DNA of 49,642 nucleotides. Source: Promethearchaeota archaeon. GTDB taxonomy: Archaea > Asgardarchaeota > Thorarchaeia > Thorarchaeales > Thorarchaeaceae. The position numbers and the translations under genes were made by a program. The stretch is taken from the NCBI GenBank assembly GCA_014728035.1, contig WJMJ01000100.1:1-49642 (forward strand), in the 5' to 3' direction. Of the stretch, positions 1 to 8,461 are shown in pieces. Every line of letters begins with the position of its first letter. Positions within the stretch are counted from its first letter, which is position 1. The notes beneath the pieces are model-generated. The model ran no database searches. It was given only the letters and a program-made list of their open reading frames with translations, and was not told the origin of the DNA.

Positions 1-490
1 CTTCAGAGTATATCCCATTGGTATTTTACACACTCCATTCAAAAGCAGCAAAGGAACTCCGATTCAGCCAGTTTTCTCGGATGAATTAGGAACTGCTACT
101 GTTTTTGATGATTTTATAGGGGGTCTCGAATCTCTCGATGGATTCTCTCATATCTATCTCTTTTACTTCTGTCATCGTGCTAAATCTTACTCGTTGAAAG
201 TAAAGCCATATCTTGATGACCGAGAGCATGGTGTCTTCTCAACAAGATCTCCTTCTCGTCCAAACCCGATTGGGTTTTCGTTGGTTGAAATGATTTCAAT
301 TGATGAGAACATCATTAGTTTTAGAGGGGCAGATATGTTGGATGAGACCCCATTATTGGATATCAAACCATACGTAACTCGTTTTGATCATCAAGAGGAG
401 GCCACAACTGGTTGGTTAGAAGAAGCTCTTAAAAAGCAAGGAAAAGAGAAACAGGCTGATTCCCGATTTGAAAAATCATCCACAGATTAG
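1..490 (+). CDS. trmO: TrmO-family tRNA methyltransferase (5' truncated by window edge)
   Basis: The family (TsaA/YaeB/VirR, now TrmO) transfers a methyl group from S-adenosylmethionine to t6A37 of certain tRNAs. The frame is open from base 2 to the stop at 488-490, so about 163 residues are present and the N-terminus lies outside the window. What is left covers most of the beta-barrel domain. It includes the opening strand YPIGILHTPF, then FDDFIGGLESLDGFSHIYLF, and the family hallmark RSPSRPNPIGFS followed by DMLDETPLLDIKPYV. The tail after this domain is short and charged, so there is no long C-terminal extension. Family assignment is secure from the RSPxRPNPIG and LDIKPYV motifs. The tRNA target is inferred from the family. 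Confidence 0.9.
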   Translation, partial: FRVYPIGILHTPFKSSKGTPIQPVFSDELGTATVFDDFIGGLESLDGFSHIYLFYFCHRAKSYSLKVKPYLDDREHGVFSTRSPSRPNPIGFSLVEMISIDENIISFRGADMLDETPLLDIKPYVTRFDHQEEATTGWLEEALKKQGKEKQADSRFEKSSTD

Positions 491-604
491 CATATTTGGA
501 TTTGATAGCATTTCATATTTCAGAAACTGCCCATATTGAAGTATATTGACAAGTCGAACTTGATACTAGTTTCAATCGAATGGTTTGGACAAAGTACTAG
601 ACAC

Positions 605-1624
605 CTAGATTATCGCACTTTCATTTTGACTCCCACTCATTTTGTACAATATCAGCAATAATACGAAATCCACAATACCTGTGACTAGATACAGGATGGG
701 ATACCCAAATAATACGCTCAAAGCAATAATTACTGATGAAACAATGATTCCTCCAAAGTAGAAAACTGTTAAGGACTTTGGCCATAAAACTCTTAGAATG
801 TACCATAGTGCGGAAATGATGAGTATACTTCCTATAATTACTGTAATCAATGTTTCAGATAGAAATACAAGATAAATTTGGGTCGCTATAAAACCAATGA
901 ATATGAGAAATCTTCCAAGTACAAATACAACAAAAAACAACATTAAATGTACTGGGTTTGAAATTTGTTTTGAATCCAACCATCCAGCTTCAATGCAGAA
1001 ATATACTGTAAGGATTCCAAACACAATCAAGCCTGTAGCTGAGTGAAGTCCTGATAGGGTTGATAGAATCAAAGAATAGTCTGGTATTTCATTGTACAGA
1101 AAACTAAGACTAATAGTAATTTGTAGGATCAATCTTGGTATTGCGAATAATATGATGGTTTTTGAAAATACTGATAAAAGGTTGCTATTCGCCCACTCTG
1201 ATTGAATTCTCAACATTCCTATACTGACTAAGAGAAGGAAGAGGAAATTCAATATCATCTTTACACTTACAGAAACAATCGTTACAGTGATTGGTACTGG
1301 GATTGAGAAAAGTGGTGCAATCAAAGATAGCACAATGATCAATCCACATAGGACCGCAGCTAAGAAAAAGAATCTCTCGCCATATTTTCGATATACTTGA
1401 TAGAATCCTAGAGCAATGATGGCATTGAAAGTCAAGTAAAGAGCATCAACAATATTGTTGAGGAGACTTGCATTTTCCAAGAATGCTATTATCAAGTAAT
1501 ATGAGATTGAACCTGGGCCAAATAGAGTAAGTAGGACTGCTAGAAAGGAAACCAAAGCTCCCAAGGGAATCAGGATATTGTTCATACTACTATTTACTTG
1601 TTCATCAGTATCAATTGACATCAT
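605..1624 (-). CDS. Multi-pass membrane protein of unknown function
   Basis: A 339-residue hydrophobic protein with about nine or ten likely membrane spans and very short loops; no catalytic motif or family signature is visible. The frame is open further upstream to a TTG at 1651. I place the start at the ATG at 1624 because a strong ribosome site, GGAGGAAAG, lies directly before it. The gene sits 60 bases downstream of the metallo-beta-lactamase gene on the same strand and could be co-transcribed with it. The function is unknown; a sensor or transport role cannot be told from the sequence. Confidence 0.75.
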   Translation of the reverse strand: MMSIDTDEQVNSSMNNILIPLGALVSFLAVLLTLFGPGSISYYLIIAFLENASLLNNIVDALYLTFNAIIALGFYQVYRKYGERFFFLAAVLCGLIIVLSLIAPLFSIPVPITVTIVSVSVKMILNFLFLLLVSIGMLRIQSEWANSNLLSVFSKTIILFAIPRLILQITISLSFLYNEIPDYSLILSTLSGLHSATGLIVFGILTVYFCIEAGWLDSKQISNPVHLMLFFVVFVLGRFLIFIGFIATQIYLVFLSETLITVIIGSILIISALWYILRVLWPKSLTVFYFGGIIVSSVIIALSVLFGYPILYLVTGIVDFVLLLILYKMSGSQNESAII

Positions 1625-1684
1625 CTTTCCTCCAGTGTGTACTTCACTCAAGTTTCGAACGTTGATAAAGTCTTTCCTACTTTT

Positions 1685-2734
1685 TCATTTGCAGAAATAG
1701 TCTGTATACATACTTGACATTTTTTCAGAAGACGTAATTGATCCTTTACTCTTAAGAAAATCTAGCAGTTCCCTATCTGGCATTCCCCAGTCTTTTCTTG
1801 GATATGTGGAAATTAGAAATGACGGATTTCTAGACACATCATAAATAGATGTCCATATTTTCTCTGATGCGTTAGGGGTTCCATTTGAGCTCGCATGATG
1901 AGAGACCTTCAATACATCAAAAGGTCGAAGAACATCTTCCTGGGACATTATCTTCCAACTCTCAATTTCTGCGTCTCCTGGTAATAATATTCGTTTATCT
2001 TCCCAACCAAGTTCCAGAACCAAGCTTGTACTATTATCCAAACTTCTCTCCTGTAATAGCAAATCCTTGAGACCGTGTCTAGAACTGATTCTTTCCTTGA
2101 TTTTTTCAAGTATCAGGCCTCTTCCAATTTTCTTAGTTGACTCCTTTACTTTGCTAAATATTCTTTCAACATAACGGTCTATATCTTTCTCCGGTGCCAG
2201 TACTTCTATTGATGCTCCAGTACCTCTAAGAAACATTCCAAGAACTTGTCTAGCTCCCCTAGTTAGATAGCGAACTCGCTTTCCTAATTGACTACAAATC
2301 TGGTCGATCATCTCACTAGAATTCGCTCTATTTTGTACTAGCTCTTCCTCTTCTTCTGATGGTTTTCTATCCTCTATAAGGTCTGAAATCAAGCTTCTTA
2401 CGGGTCCCTCTGAAGTGCCTAATCGACTACTACTCATACTCCAGAGATGTTTGGTGGTAAGAAAAGCAGTAACCCTCTCATCTAATTCATCTAGCAAATA
2501 GTGGAGTCCTTTCAGATGATCAAGATGTCCATGCGTTAGAATAACAGATATCGGTTCATCCCCTATAGTTTCGAGAATATCCTGTCCTATTGCCAATAAA
2601 TCATCTTTGTTTTTTCCTCTTGTACTACCAAAATCAATAAGCACATGCTTAGTTTCAGTACGTGCTGGAATAGAAACCAAAAAACAGTCACCAAGTCCTA
2701 CATTATACATTCGAATTCTTAGAGGGGAACTCAC
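1685..2734 (-). CDS. ComEC-like metallo-beta-lactamase fold hydrolase
   Basis: The protein is a soluble metallo-hydrolase related to the catalytic domain of ComEC/Rec2. It has the opening strand MYNVGLGDCFLV, the metal-binding motif THGHLDHLKG near residues 67-76 (HxHxDH), the LLPGDAE aspartate near residue 254 and the late histidine motif KVSHHASSNGTP near residues 276-287. These are the standard two-zinc ligands of the fold. An inserted basic, helical stretch (about residues 110-220) separates the first and later motifs and is longer than usual. There is no membrane span or signal peptide, so it should be cytosolic. I chose the GTG at 2734 because GGAG lies nine bases before it; a TTG further upstream at 2764 lacks a visible site. 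The substrate is unknown (nuclease or phosphodiesterase are both possible). Confidence 0.85.
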   Translation of the reverse strand: MSSPLRIRMYNVGLGDCFLVSIPARTETKHVLIDFGSTRGKNKDDLLAIGQDILETIGDEPISVILTHGHLDHLKGLHYLLDELDERVTAFLTTKHLWSMSSSRLGTSEGPVRSLISDLIEDRKPSEEEEELVQNRANSSEMIDQICSQLGKRVRYLTRGARQVLGMFLRGTGASIEVLAPEKDIDRYVERIFSKVKESTKKIGRGLILEKIKERISSRHGLKDLLLQERSLDNSTSLVLELGWEDKRILLPGDAEIESWKIMSQEDVLRPFDVLKVSHHASSNGTPNASEKIWTSIYDVSRNPSFLISTYPRKDWGMPDRELLDFLKSKGSITSSEKMSSMYTDYFCK

Positions 2735-2947
2735 TTGCAAACACTCCAAACAATGTTTGAACAATGCAATATCTTAAATTGAATGTATTGCGCTCGGATG
2801 GTGAGGATGGAACTAAGTTGCAACAAGAGGATTTTCCACTCATTGAACACTGGGAAATGCTTTTATGCCACCTTAAGGTTCGACGCCGCTAGCAGACAGA
2901 TGCCCTATGAGTAGTCCGTCTTCAAACAATTAGAGAGTGACACTGGA

Positions 2948-4849
2948 ATGAGCAATACAAACAGGTTCATCGCAATGCTATTTGTGGCCCTAGTAGTAGC
3001 AAGTGCATCTACTCCAATAGCGATGCAAACACTACCGACTACTGAGGTTTCGATACAGACATCAATTCATACCGTAGCAGCCACAAACTTGCAGGTAACC
3101 AATCTCACGACAAACAATGATGATGATTTTGACAATGATGATTTTATTTTCGAGGTATACAATTATAGCAATATTATCTCTGGTGCAAATGTGACACTCT
3201 ATAATTCAACTGACTTATCGTTGGAGGCTACAGCCCTAACGAACTTTCAAGGAATAGCTGTGTTCACTGATGTTCCTGTTGGTATATACAAATGGAATGT
3301 AACATGGTCCCTTGCTCCAAACGAATACGAAACCGGTATTCAAGAGTCAGATGGTCCAGAAGCAAACGTAACATATGATTTTGGAAATCTAGACAAAGAA
3401 AATGATGACGATGACCTTAACATCACGGTAACGGATATTGACGGTGACTATGCCCAAGGCTTGAATTTTTCAATCCATGATGCAGATGATAATACTATCT
3501 ATAATCAATGGATATTGTCTAGCAATGGAAGTGTATTTGTCGAAGACATTCCTGAAAATAACTACACAATGAAAATCACGATTGAATCTGGTTTTTATGC
3601 GAATACAATTCTCTATGAGATGAATTTCACTGCAGATGGAACAAGTATTGAAGTTCACGACATCTATGGTCAGCTGGGCGGAAACGAGTTCTTAAACGAT
3701 CTAGAGATCTTTGTGTATTTTGTTGGAAGTGTCGATGCAGTAGAAGGAGCATTGGTCAATGTTACTTTCAAAAATGGCACTGAAATTGTAAGCAAAACAA
3801 CTAGCACAAACGGAACAGTGCGATTTCTCGATTTGCCTAGTGCGTTCATTAATTGGACTGTATTTTACAGCGGCGATTTTATTGAAATAGTTGATCCATG
3901 GGTGGACTTCTCATCTCCAGACTACGACTTGGTTACACCTCTAGTTGAGAGTCCTGCTGTAGTTGAATATCTCGTAGATAGCCCTAATATGACTCTAACT
4001 TGGCATTTGGAAGATGTCTTTCCATTTAGAGTTCAGCTAGTCATTGATGGTAATCCACAAGGGTTTGAAACATGGAATGAAACAGTCTTTGACTATGTGT
4101 ATAACGCAACTGGGTACGACTTGGGTAATTACACATTCAAACTGATTGCTCAGGATCAATATATGCACAGCAATAGTAGTACCACGATTCTTCGTGTCTA
4201 TGAAGATGTTAACCCAGTAGTTGAAGGTCCTGATGACATTGAGTTTCTTTTCTCTGAAACCGGTAATAAGATTCGCTGGAACATCACAGAAGATAATCCT
4301 TCCAAATATACTGTTACTAAAGATGGAGAAGAAATAGATTCTGGAGAGGTAGATATCGCCAATCCATTTGTTATAGTGACTCTTGAAAATCTAGCTGTTG
4401 GGCAACATGTCTATCAAATAACAGTCAATGATACAAGTGGAAATGAAGCATCAGATAGTGTTACAGTGACAGTGTTACAAGACACCACTATTCCAGTGCT
4501 TGTTTACACCCCCGAAACTGTATCCTATGCTCTAGGTGAAGATGATGTTATCCGCAACTGGACAGTTACTGATGACTTCAAAGATTACTATGAAATCTAT
4601 GTTGATACAATTCTAATTGAGACTAACGATTGGACTTCAGATAGAATTGAATTCGACTTTGCAGGAATGGCACAAGGCAACCATACAGTACGTCTATCAG
4701 TTTATGATCTTGGAGGAAATAGCCTTACTGTTTATGTAGATGTCATTGTTACAGAGCCTGTTGGCACACAATTCCTTCTTGCTTTTGGAGCATTAGGTAT
4801 TGTCTGTGTTGTAGCTGTTGTTCTCTTGACTTATTGGAAACAGAGATAA
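2948..4849 (+). CDS. Large surface protein: signal peptide, beta-sandwich repeats, C-terminal anchor
   Basis: A 633-residue secreted protein. Residues 1-26 form a signal peptide, and residues 607-629 (starting GTQFLLAFGALG) form a membrane anchor followed by a short basic tail. The N-terminal half has three regions resembling Cna-B/carboxypeptidase-regulatory beta-sandwiches (about 67-120, 156-210 and 252-305), each with a pattern like T.NGTVRF.DLP. The second half has three Ig-like units with the pattern D..P.V..P.....Y..G....W...D..P..Y. There are many N-x-S/T sequons, fitting archaeal N-glycosylation. Acidic runs (DDDFDNDD) may bind calcium. The architecture is shared with the gene at 39889-41691. 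The likely role is cell envelope or adhesion, inferred from architecture only. Confidence 0.8.
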   Translation: MSNTNRFIAMLFVALVVASASTPIAMQTLPTTEVSIQTSIHTVAATNLQVTNLTTNNDDDFDNDDFIFEVYNYSNIISGANVTLYNSTDLSLEATALTNFQGIAVFTDVPVGIYKWNVTWSLAPNEYETGIQESDGPEANVTYDFGNLDKENDDDDLNITVTDIDGDYAQGLNFSIHDADDNTIYNQWILSSNGSVFVEDIPENNYTMKITIESGFYANTILYEMNFTADGTSIEVHDIYGQLGGNEFLNDLEIFVYFVGSVDAVEGALVNVTFKNGTEIVSKTTSTNGTVRFLDLPSAFINWTVFYSGDFIEIVDPWVDFSSPDYDLVTPLVESPAVVEYLVDSPNMTLTWHLEDVFPFRVQLVIDGNPQGFETWNETVFDYVYNATGYDLGNYTFKLIAQDQYMHSNSSTTILRVYEDVNPVVEGPDDIEFLFSETGNKIRWNITEDNPSKYTVTKDGEEIDSGEVDIANPFVIVTLENLAVGQHVYQITVNDTSGNEASDSVTVTVLQDTTIPVLVYTPETVSYALGEDDVIRNWTVTDDFKDYYEIYVDTILIETNDWTSDRIEFDFAGMAQGNHTVRLSVYDLGGNSLTVYVDVIVTEPVGTQFLLAFGALGIVCVVAVVLLTYWKQR

Positions 4850-4857
4850 TTTGGATT

Positions 4858-4884
4858 GACGGTCTTCCGGGGCCGTCATCCTTT
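4858..4884 (+). terminator. Hairpin with short T tract after the surface-protein gene
   Basis: GACGG (4858-4862) pairs with CCGTC (4873-4877) around a ten-base loop, followed by TTTT. It lies eight bases after the stop of the surface protein and before asnS. The stem is short, so a terminator role is only likely. Confidence 0.45.
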
Positions 4885-4909
4885 TAACCTTCTCATTTTT
4901 TTGGGATAT

Positions 4910-4937
4910 AGTCTGACCAAAATTAAAAGGTCAGACT
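4910..4937. promoter_or_regulatory. Perfect 9-bp inverted repeat just upstream of asnS
   Basis: AGTCTGACC at 4910-4918 and GGTCAGACT at 4929-4937 are exact reverse complements separated by ten AT-only bases (AAAATTAAAA). The element ends 14 bases before the asnS start codon. It could be an operator for a dimeric regulator overlapping the start of transcription, or a 5' leader hairpin. The AT-only spacer and the exact symmetry favour a binding site. Confidence 0.55.
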
Positions 4938-4951
4938 CAAGGTGATTATCA

Positions 4952-6247
4952 ATGGGATATGTCTACATACGTGATGTCCTTGATGGAGGATATACAGGTA
5001 AACAAGTCCACCTTCGCGGTTGGGTCTATCGGATCCGTAAGCAGAAGAAGATGGTTTTTGTTATGCTTCGAGACCCATCAGGAGTCATCCAGACTGTAAT
5101 AAAGCAAAAGACAGTCAGTGAGGAACAATTCGCTGATGCTCAGAAAATGCTAATCGAATCCCTTGTCACCATTTCAGGCACTGTTAAGAAAGATGACCGT
5201 GCTGATGGTGGCTTTGAGATTCAAGTCAGCAATCTAAATGTACTACACTTTGCTGAAGAATTTCCGATTACTGAGAATCAAAGCGTTGAATTCCTGAACG
5301 ACACTCGTCATCTTTGGATGAGATCCCGAAAAATAACTAATATCCTCAAAATTCGTGATGAGGTCTTTCGTTCTGCAAGAGAGTATTTGAGATCAAAGGG
5401 ATTCTATGAAACCACCTCACCAATGTTCGTATCAACAATTGGAGAGGAAGGTGCTGCTCTTTTCGAGGTAGAATACTTCGGAAAGAAAATTTATTTGACT
5501 CAAACCAGCCAAATGCATTTAGAACCACAGCTATTTGCAATGGAAAAAGTCTTCACACTTGCACCGTCATTCAGAGCTGAAAAATCTAGAACTAGAAAGC
5601 ATGTAACTGAGTTCTGGCATCTTGAAGCTGAAGAAGCTTGGTGTGACCACGAATGTAATATTAGACGTCAAGAGGAGCTTATTTCTCACATGTGCCATTC
5701 TGTTGCAAAATCTCGACGAAATGAACTTGCTGAGCTTCAGATTGACCCAGAACGATTGCTTAAGATAAAAACCCCCTTTGACAGGATGACATATACTGAA
5801 GCTATCGACTTCTGTAAAAATGAAGGTCTGTCAATTGAATGGGGCGAAGATATCCGCACTGAAGCTGAGGAATTACTTACTAAGGATAGAGATACTTTTC
5901 TCTTTATCGAATATTATCCTAAGGAAATAAAGAGCTTCTATATGAAAAATAATGAAGATGATCCTCGTACATTCAGATGCGATGACTTACTTGCCCCAGA
6001 AGGATTTGGAGAAATAATTGGCGGTAGTCAAAGAGAAGATGATGTTGGTCTGTTATTGGACAATATTAGAAGAAGTGGTGATGACCCTGAGAAATACGAG
6101 TGGTATCTGGACATTCGTCGTTACGGAAGTGTCGAACACTCCGGTTTTGGTGTAGGTATGGACCGTCTCATTACTTGGATGCTTAATCTAGAGCATATAC
6201 GAGATAGTATTCCATTCCCTAGAACTGTGTCACGGGTTTATCCTTAA
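4952..6247 (+). CDS. asnS: Asparaginyl-tRNA synthetase, archaeal type
   Basis: This class IIb aminoacyl-tRNA synthetase charges tRNA-Asn with asparagine. An N-terminal OB fold (about residues 15-105, with VHLRGWVYRIRKQKK) is followed by the class II core. Motif 2 is FRAEKSRTRKHVTEFWHLEAE, where EFWHLE marks the AsnRS branch. LAPEGFGEIIGGSQREDD and the C-terminal motif 3 GFGVGMDRLITWML follow, ending in IRDSIPFPRTVSRVYP. The 431-residue length matches the Pyrococcus-type enzyme. The close alternative is AspRS, but the IPFPRT ending and EFWHLEAE fit AsnRS better. GGTGAT stands eight bases before the ATG. The inverted repeat upstream suggests regulated expression. If this is AsnRS, the organism makes Asn-tRNA directly rather than only by amidation. 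Confidence 0.9.
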   Translation: MGYVYIRDVLDGGYTGKQVHLRGWVYRIRKQKKMVFVMLRDPSGVIQTVIKQKTVSEEQFADAQKMLIESLVTISGTVKKDDRADGGFEIQVSNLNVLHFAEEFPITENQSVEFLNDTRHLWMRSRKITNILKIRDEVFRSAREYLRSKGFYETTSPMFVSTIGEEGAALFEVEYFGKKIYLTQTSQMHLEPQLFAMEKVFTLAPSFRAEKSRTRKHVTEFWHLEAEEAWCDHECNIRRQEELISHMCHSVAKSRRNELAELQIDPERLLKIKTPFDRMTYTEAIDFCKNEGLSIEWGEDIRTEAEELLTKDRDTFLFIEYYPKEIKSFYMKNNEDDPRTFRCDDLLAPEGFGEIIGGSQREDDVGLLLDNIRRSGDDPEKYEWYLDIRRYGSVEHSGFGVGMDRLITWMLNLEHIRDSIPFPRTVSRVYP

Positions 6248-6254
6248 CTGCGTT

Positions 6255-6285
6255 GAGATCCTATATTGGATCTCTCTGTTTTTTT
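6255..6285 (+). terminator. Hairpin-T terminator of asnS
   Basis: GAGATCC (6255-6261) pairs exactly with GGATCTC (6268-6274) around a six-base loop. TCTGTTTTTTT follows. The element begins eight bases after the asnS stop codon, a textbook position for transcription termination. Confidence 0.7.
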
Positions 6286-6331
6286 ACCAAACATTGATTA
6301 AGCAATAATGAGATATTTAATATAGTTAAGA

Positions 6332-7273
6332 GTGAGCATATTGCAGTTAGATTTTATATTGGACTTTTTCGACACTATTGGATTCTATTCTGAGCAGATT
6401 TTTCCGTTCGTTATTTTGGCTATTGAATTAATAATTCTACTAGTGATTTATGCAGTTTCCACAAGAGGTTTACGAAACCGTCTGAAAAATGCTAACTTGT
6501 CAAGTGAAACTATCACTGGCATAGTACTTATTGTTCGGATTCTGTTTTTTATTATTGCAGTCATATTGATTGTAAATTCATTTGGACCTGATGTAGCAGC
6601 ATTAGTTTCACTATCAACTTTGTTTGGTACCGCACTTGGTCTAGCTTTTTCTCAAGCGGTAAGTGGAATAGTCAATGGGTTATACATTCTAGTAGCTAGA
6701 CCATTTAGAGTAGGAGATTATGTTAGAATTGGTAAGAAGGAAGGCATTGTAACAGACATCACGTTAAACTATACGCAAATTCTCCAACCTGATGAAACCA
6801 GACTTAGAATTCCAAATACGAGCATTTTGGAAAGTGAGGTGACAAACTTTCGTGTGAATATATCTGAGATCATCGATGAAGTATCAAAAGAACAGCATGA
6901 AACATCTGATTATACATTGCGAACTCACCTGGCAAGTGCTATTCATAGATTGAAATTGTTTGCTACTTCTGATCATGCATATCGGTATACATTTGACATA
7001 ATCTTGCATTACTCATTTGATCACTTAAGAGCAAGGCGACATTTCAATAGAATCTTAGAAGCTTGGACGAATGTGTTTGTAAAAATACCATCCTACCAAG
7101 TCTGGGCATCAGAGGTACAGGGCATTCATTATCGTTTCACAATCGTAGTGACTGAAGCAAGAGAGCTTATTGAGCATGTTGCAGATTTTATGGATCAGCT
7201 GCTTCTATTCTATTCTGAAGATGATGATGTTCATACAAGAGAAGAGATTGATAAGAAAGGATATCATAGCTAG
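6332..7273 (+). CDS. mscS: MscS-family small-conductance mechanosensitive channel
   Basis: A 313-residue homo-oligomeric channel that releases solutes on hypo-osmotic shock. Two N-terminal spans (about residues 22-42 and 62-82) precede the pore helix, seen as LFGTALGLAFSQAVSGIVNG, followed by the beta domain signature RPFRVGDYVRIGKKEGIV near residues 128-145. The soluble C-terminal vestibule is complete, and no extra domain is attached. The start is a GTG. An AT-rich box (ATATTTAATATA at about 6311-6322) lies so close that the leader must be very short, or the start may be a few codons later. The family assignment is firm. Confidence 0.88.
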   Translation: MSILQLDFILDFFDTIGFYSEQIFPFVILAIELIILLVIYAVSTRGLRNRLKNANLSSETITGIVLIVRILFFIIAVILIVNSFGPDVAALVSLSTLFGTALGLAFSQAVSGIVNGLYILVARPFRVGDYVRIGKKEGIVTDITLNYTQILQPDETRLRIPNTSILESEVTNFRVNISEIIDEVSKEQHETSDYTLRTHLASAIHRLKLFATSDHAYRYTFDIILHYSFDHLRARRHFNRILEAWTNVFVKIPSYQVWASEVQGIHYRFTIVVTEARELIEHVADFMDQLLLFYSEDDDVHTREEIDKKGYHS

Positions 7274-7304
7274 ACCTTTAGATTCTGATCTCAGCTAGTG
7301 AAGT

Positions 7305-7538
7305 TCACTCTCTAGCTTCTTCCTTCTTTTTCATCATCAGTTCCATCTGTTGCTTCTTTACAAGTCGCCAAGAAAATATCAAAGCAACGAAACCGATAAT
7401 TGCAACTGCTAACCAAATTGGACTCTTTAGTGGATGATCTAACCATTCTGTAAGAATGAAAATATTTAGAGAACTGAAAAATATTGCAAATGCTACTATT
7501 GTATAGTAATAAGATGAGGGCATACTCAATTGGCTCAT
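7305..7538 (-). CDS. Small two-span membrane protein
   Basis: A 77-residue protein with two predicted spans (about residues 9-29 and 41-60) and a basic, lysine-rich C-terminal tail ending KKKEEARE, which should face the cytosol. It starts 44 bases after the ATPase-AbrB gene in the same direction, so it may be the last gene of the ABC operon. A different-frame ORF overlaps it almost completely. I prefer this frame because its hydrophobic pattern is coherent and its tail is a typical positive-inside tail. The function is unknown. Confidence 0.55.
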   Translation of the reverse strand: MSQLSMPSSYYYTIVAFAIFFSSLNIFILTEWLDHPLKSPIWLAVAIIGFVALIFSWRLVKKQQMELMMKKKEEARE

Positions 7539-7582
7539 GCAATCACAATCCTTCTTGATTACACATTTGATTTATTCCTTTG

Positions 7583-8458
7583 CTATGGTTCATTTTCATA
7601 GTCGTCTTCATTTAGAGGAGTAACTAAAATCCCTTCGTCAGTAACTTTGAGAACTACTCTCTTTCCGATTTTTGCAAGACTTCTTACAGCTTCAGGAATT
7701 ACCATCCGACCCTTTGCATCGATTTCAGTCACATCTCCATAAATGGCATGCTTTTGTCCCTCAATTAACCCATCTCGGATGTGCAATACTCTGTCTGCAT
7801 ATTCAGCAATTCTTGGGTTATGGGTAACGTTTACAACTGTTGTTTGAGTTTCTTCGTTCATCTTTCTTAGCATTACCATAACAACTTCTGCGGTTTCTGT
7901 ATCCAGTTCACCTGTGATTTCGTCAGCAAGAAGCAACTCGGGTTTATTCGCAAGTGCAACACAAATTGCGGTTCTTTGATTTTCACCACCAGACATCTGA
8001 TTTGGCTTATGCTCTATCCTGTGACTCATTTCAACCATCTCAAGTAGTTTACGAGCTCGTTTTTCAGACTCTTCTTTTGATACACCTGCAAGTCGCATCG
8101 GTAGAATGACATTCTTAAGAGCGGAGAGTTCTGGTACAAGATTTCCGTACTGCCATACAAAGCCCACTTTTTGGCGTCGATAAAGCATTGATCTGTGATC
8201 ATCAAGCAGAGTCACATTATGACCATCAAACAGAATCATACCCGCGGTTGGTTTATCCAGAGCTCCTAACATCTTCAAGAGAGTTGATTTTCCTGAACCT
8301 GAAGGTCCAACAATTGAAAGAAACTCTCCCTGTTTAACCTCAAAATCCATACCACGTAATGCAATGACTTCTTTTCTTCCTCTTTTGTAGACCTTGGTTA
8401 GGTCTCGAACAACAATCTTGTTCCCCTTGACAATTTCTTCAATGTCCTCTCTCATCAC
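7583..8458 (-). CDS. LolD/MacB-type ABC ATPase fused to a C-terminal AbrB-like domain
   Basis: The ATP-hydrolysing subunit of an FtsX-type ABC system. Walker A is GPSGSGKST (51-59), the signature is MSGGENQR (155-162), Walker B is LLLADE (175-180) and the switch histidine is in THN (213). The usual ADEPTG is changed to ADEITG. After a complete ATPase domain, residues 242-282 read EIDAKGRMVIPEAVR...GKRVVLKVTDEGILVTPL, a strong match by eye to the swapped-hairpin AbrB/MazE/SpoVT fold (normally DNA-binding). The gene starts three bases after the permease stop codon and is the fourth gene of the operon. The AbrB-like tail is not part of typical LolD proteins; it may bind DNA or act as a dimerisation or regulatory module. 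Confidence 0.88.
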   Translation of the reverse strand: MMREDIEEIVKGNKIVVRDLTKVYKRGRKEVIALRGMDFEVKQGEFLSIVGPSGSGKSTLLKMLGALDKPTAGMILFDGHNVTLLDDHRSMLYRRQKVGFVWQYGNLVPELSALKNVILPMRLAGVSKEESEKRARKLLEMVEMSHRIEHKPNQMSGGENQRTAICVALANKPELLLADEITGELDTETAEVVMVMLRKMNEETQTTVVNVTHNPRIAEYADRVLHIRDGLIEGQKHAIYGDVTEIDAKGRMVIPEAVRSLAKIGKRVVLKVTDEGILVTPLNEDDYENEP

Positions 8459-8461
8459 ATA

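Noticed and set aside
2871..2895. A GGTTCGACGCC stretch resembling a tRNA T-loop
   Set aside because: No D-arm, anticodon stem or acceptor stem pairs with it in the surrounding sequence.
4952..6247. AspRS as the identity of the synthetase
   Set aside because: The EFWHLEAE motif and the IPFPRT ending fit archaeal AsnRS better, and the sequence resembles the Pyrococcus enzyme as I remember it.
7312..7542. An alternative frame over the small membrane protein
   Set aside because: Its hydrophobic pattern is incoherent and the tail is less plausible than in the chosen frame.
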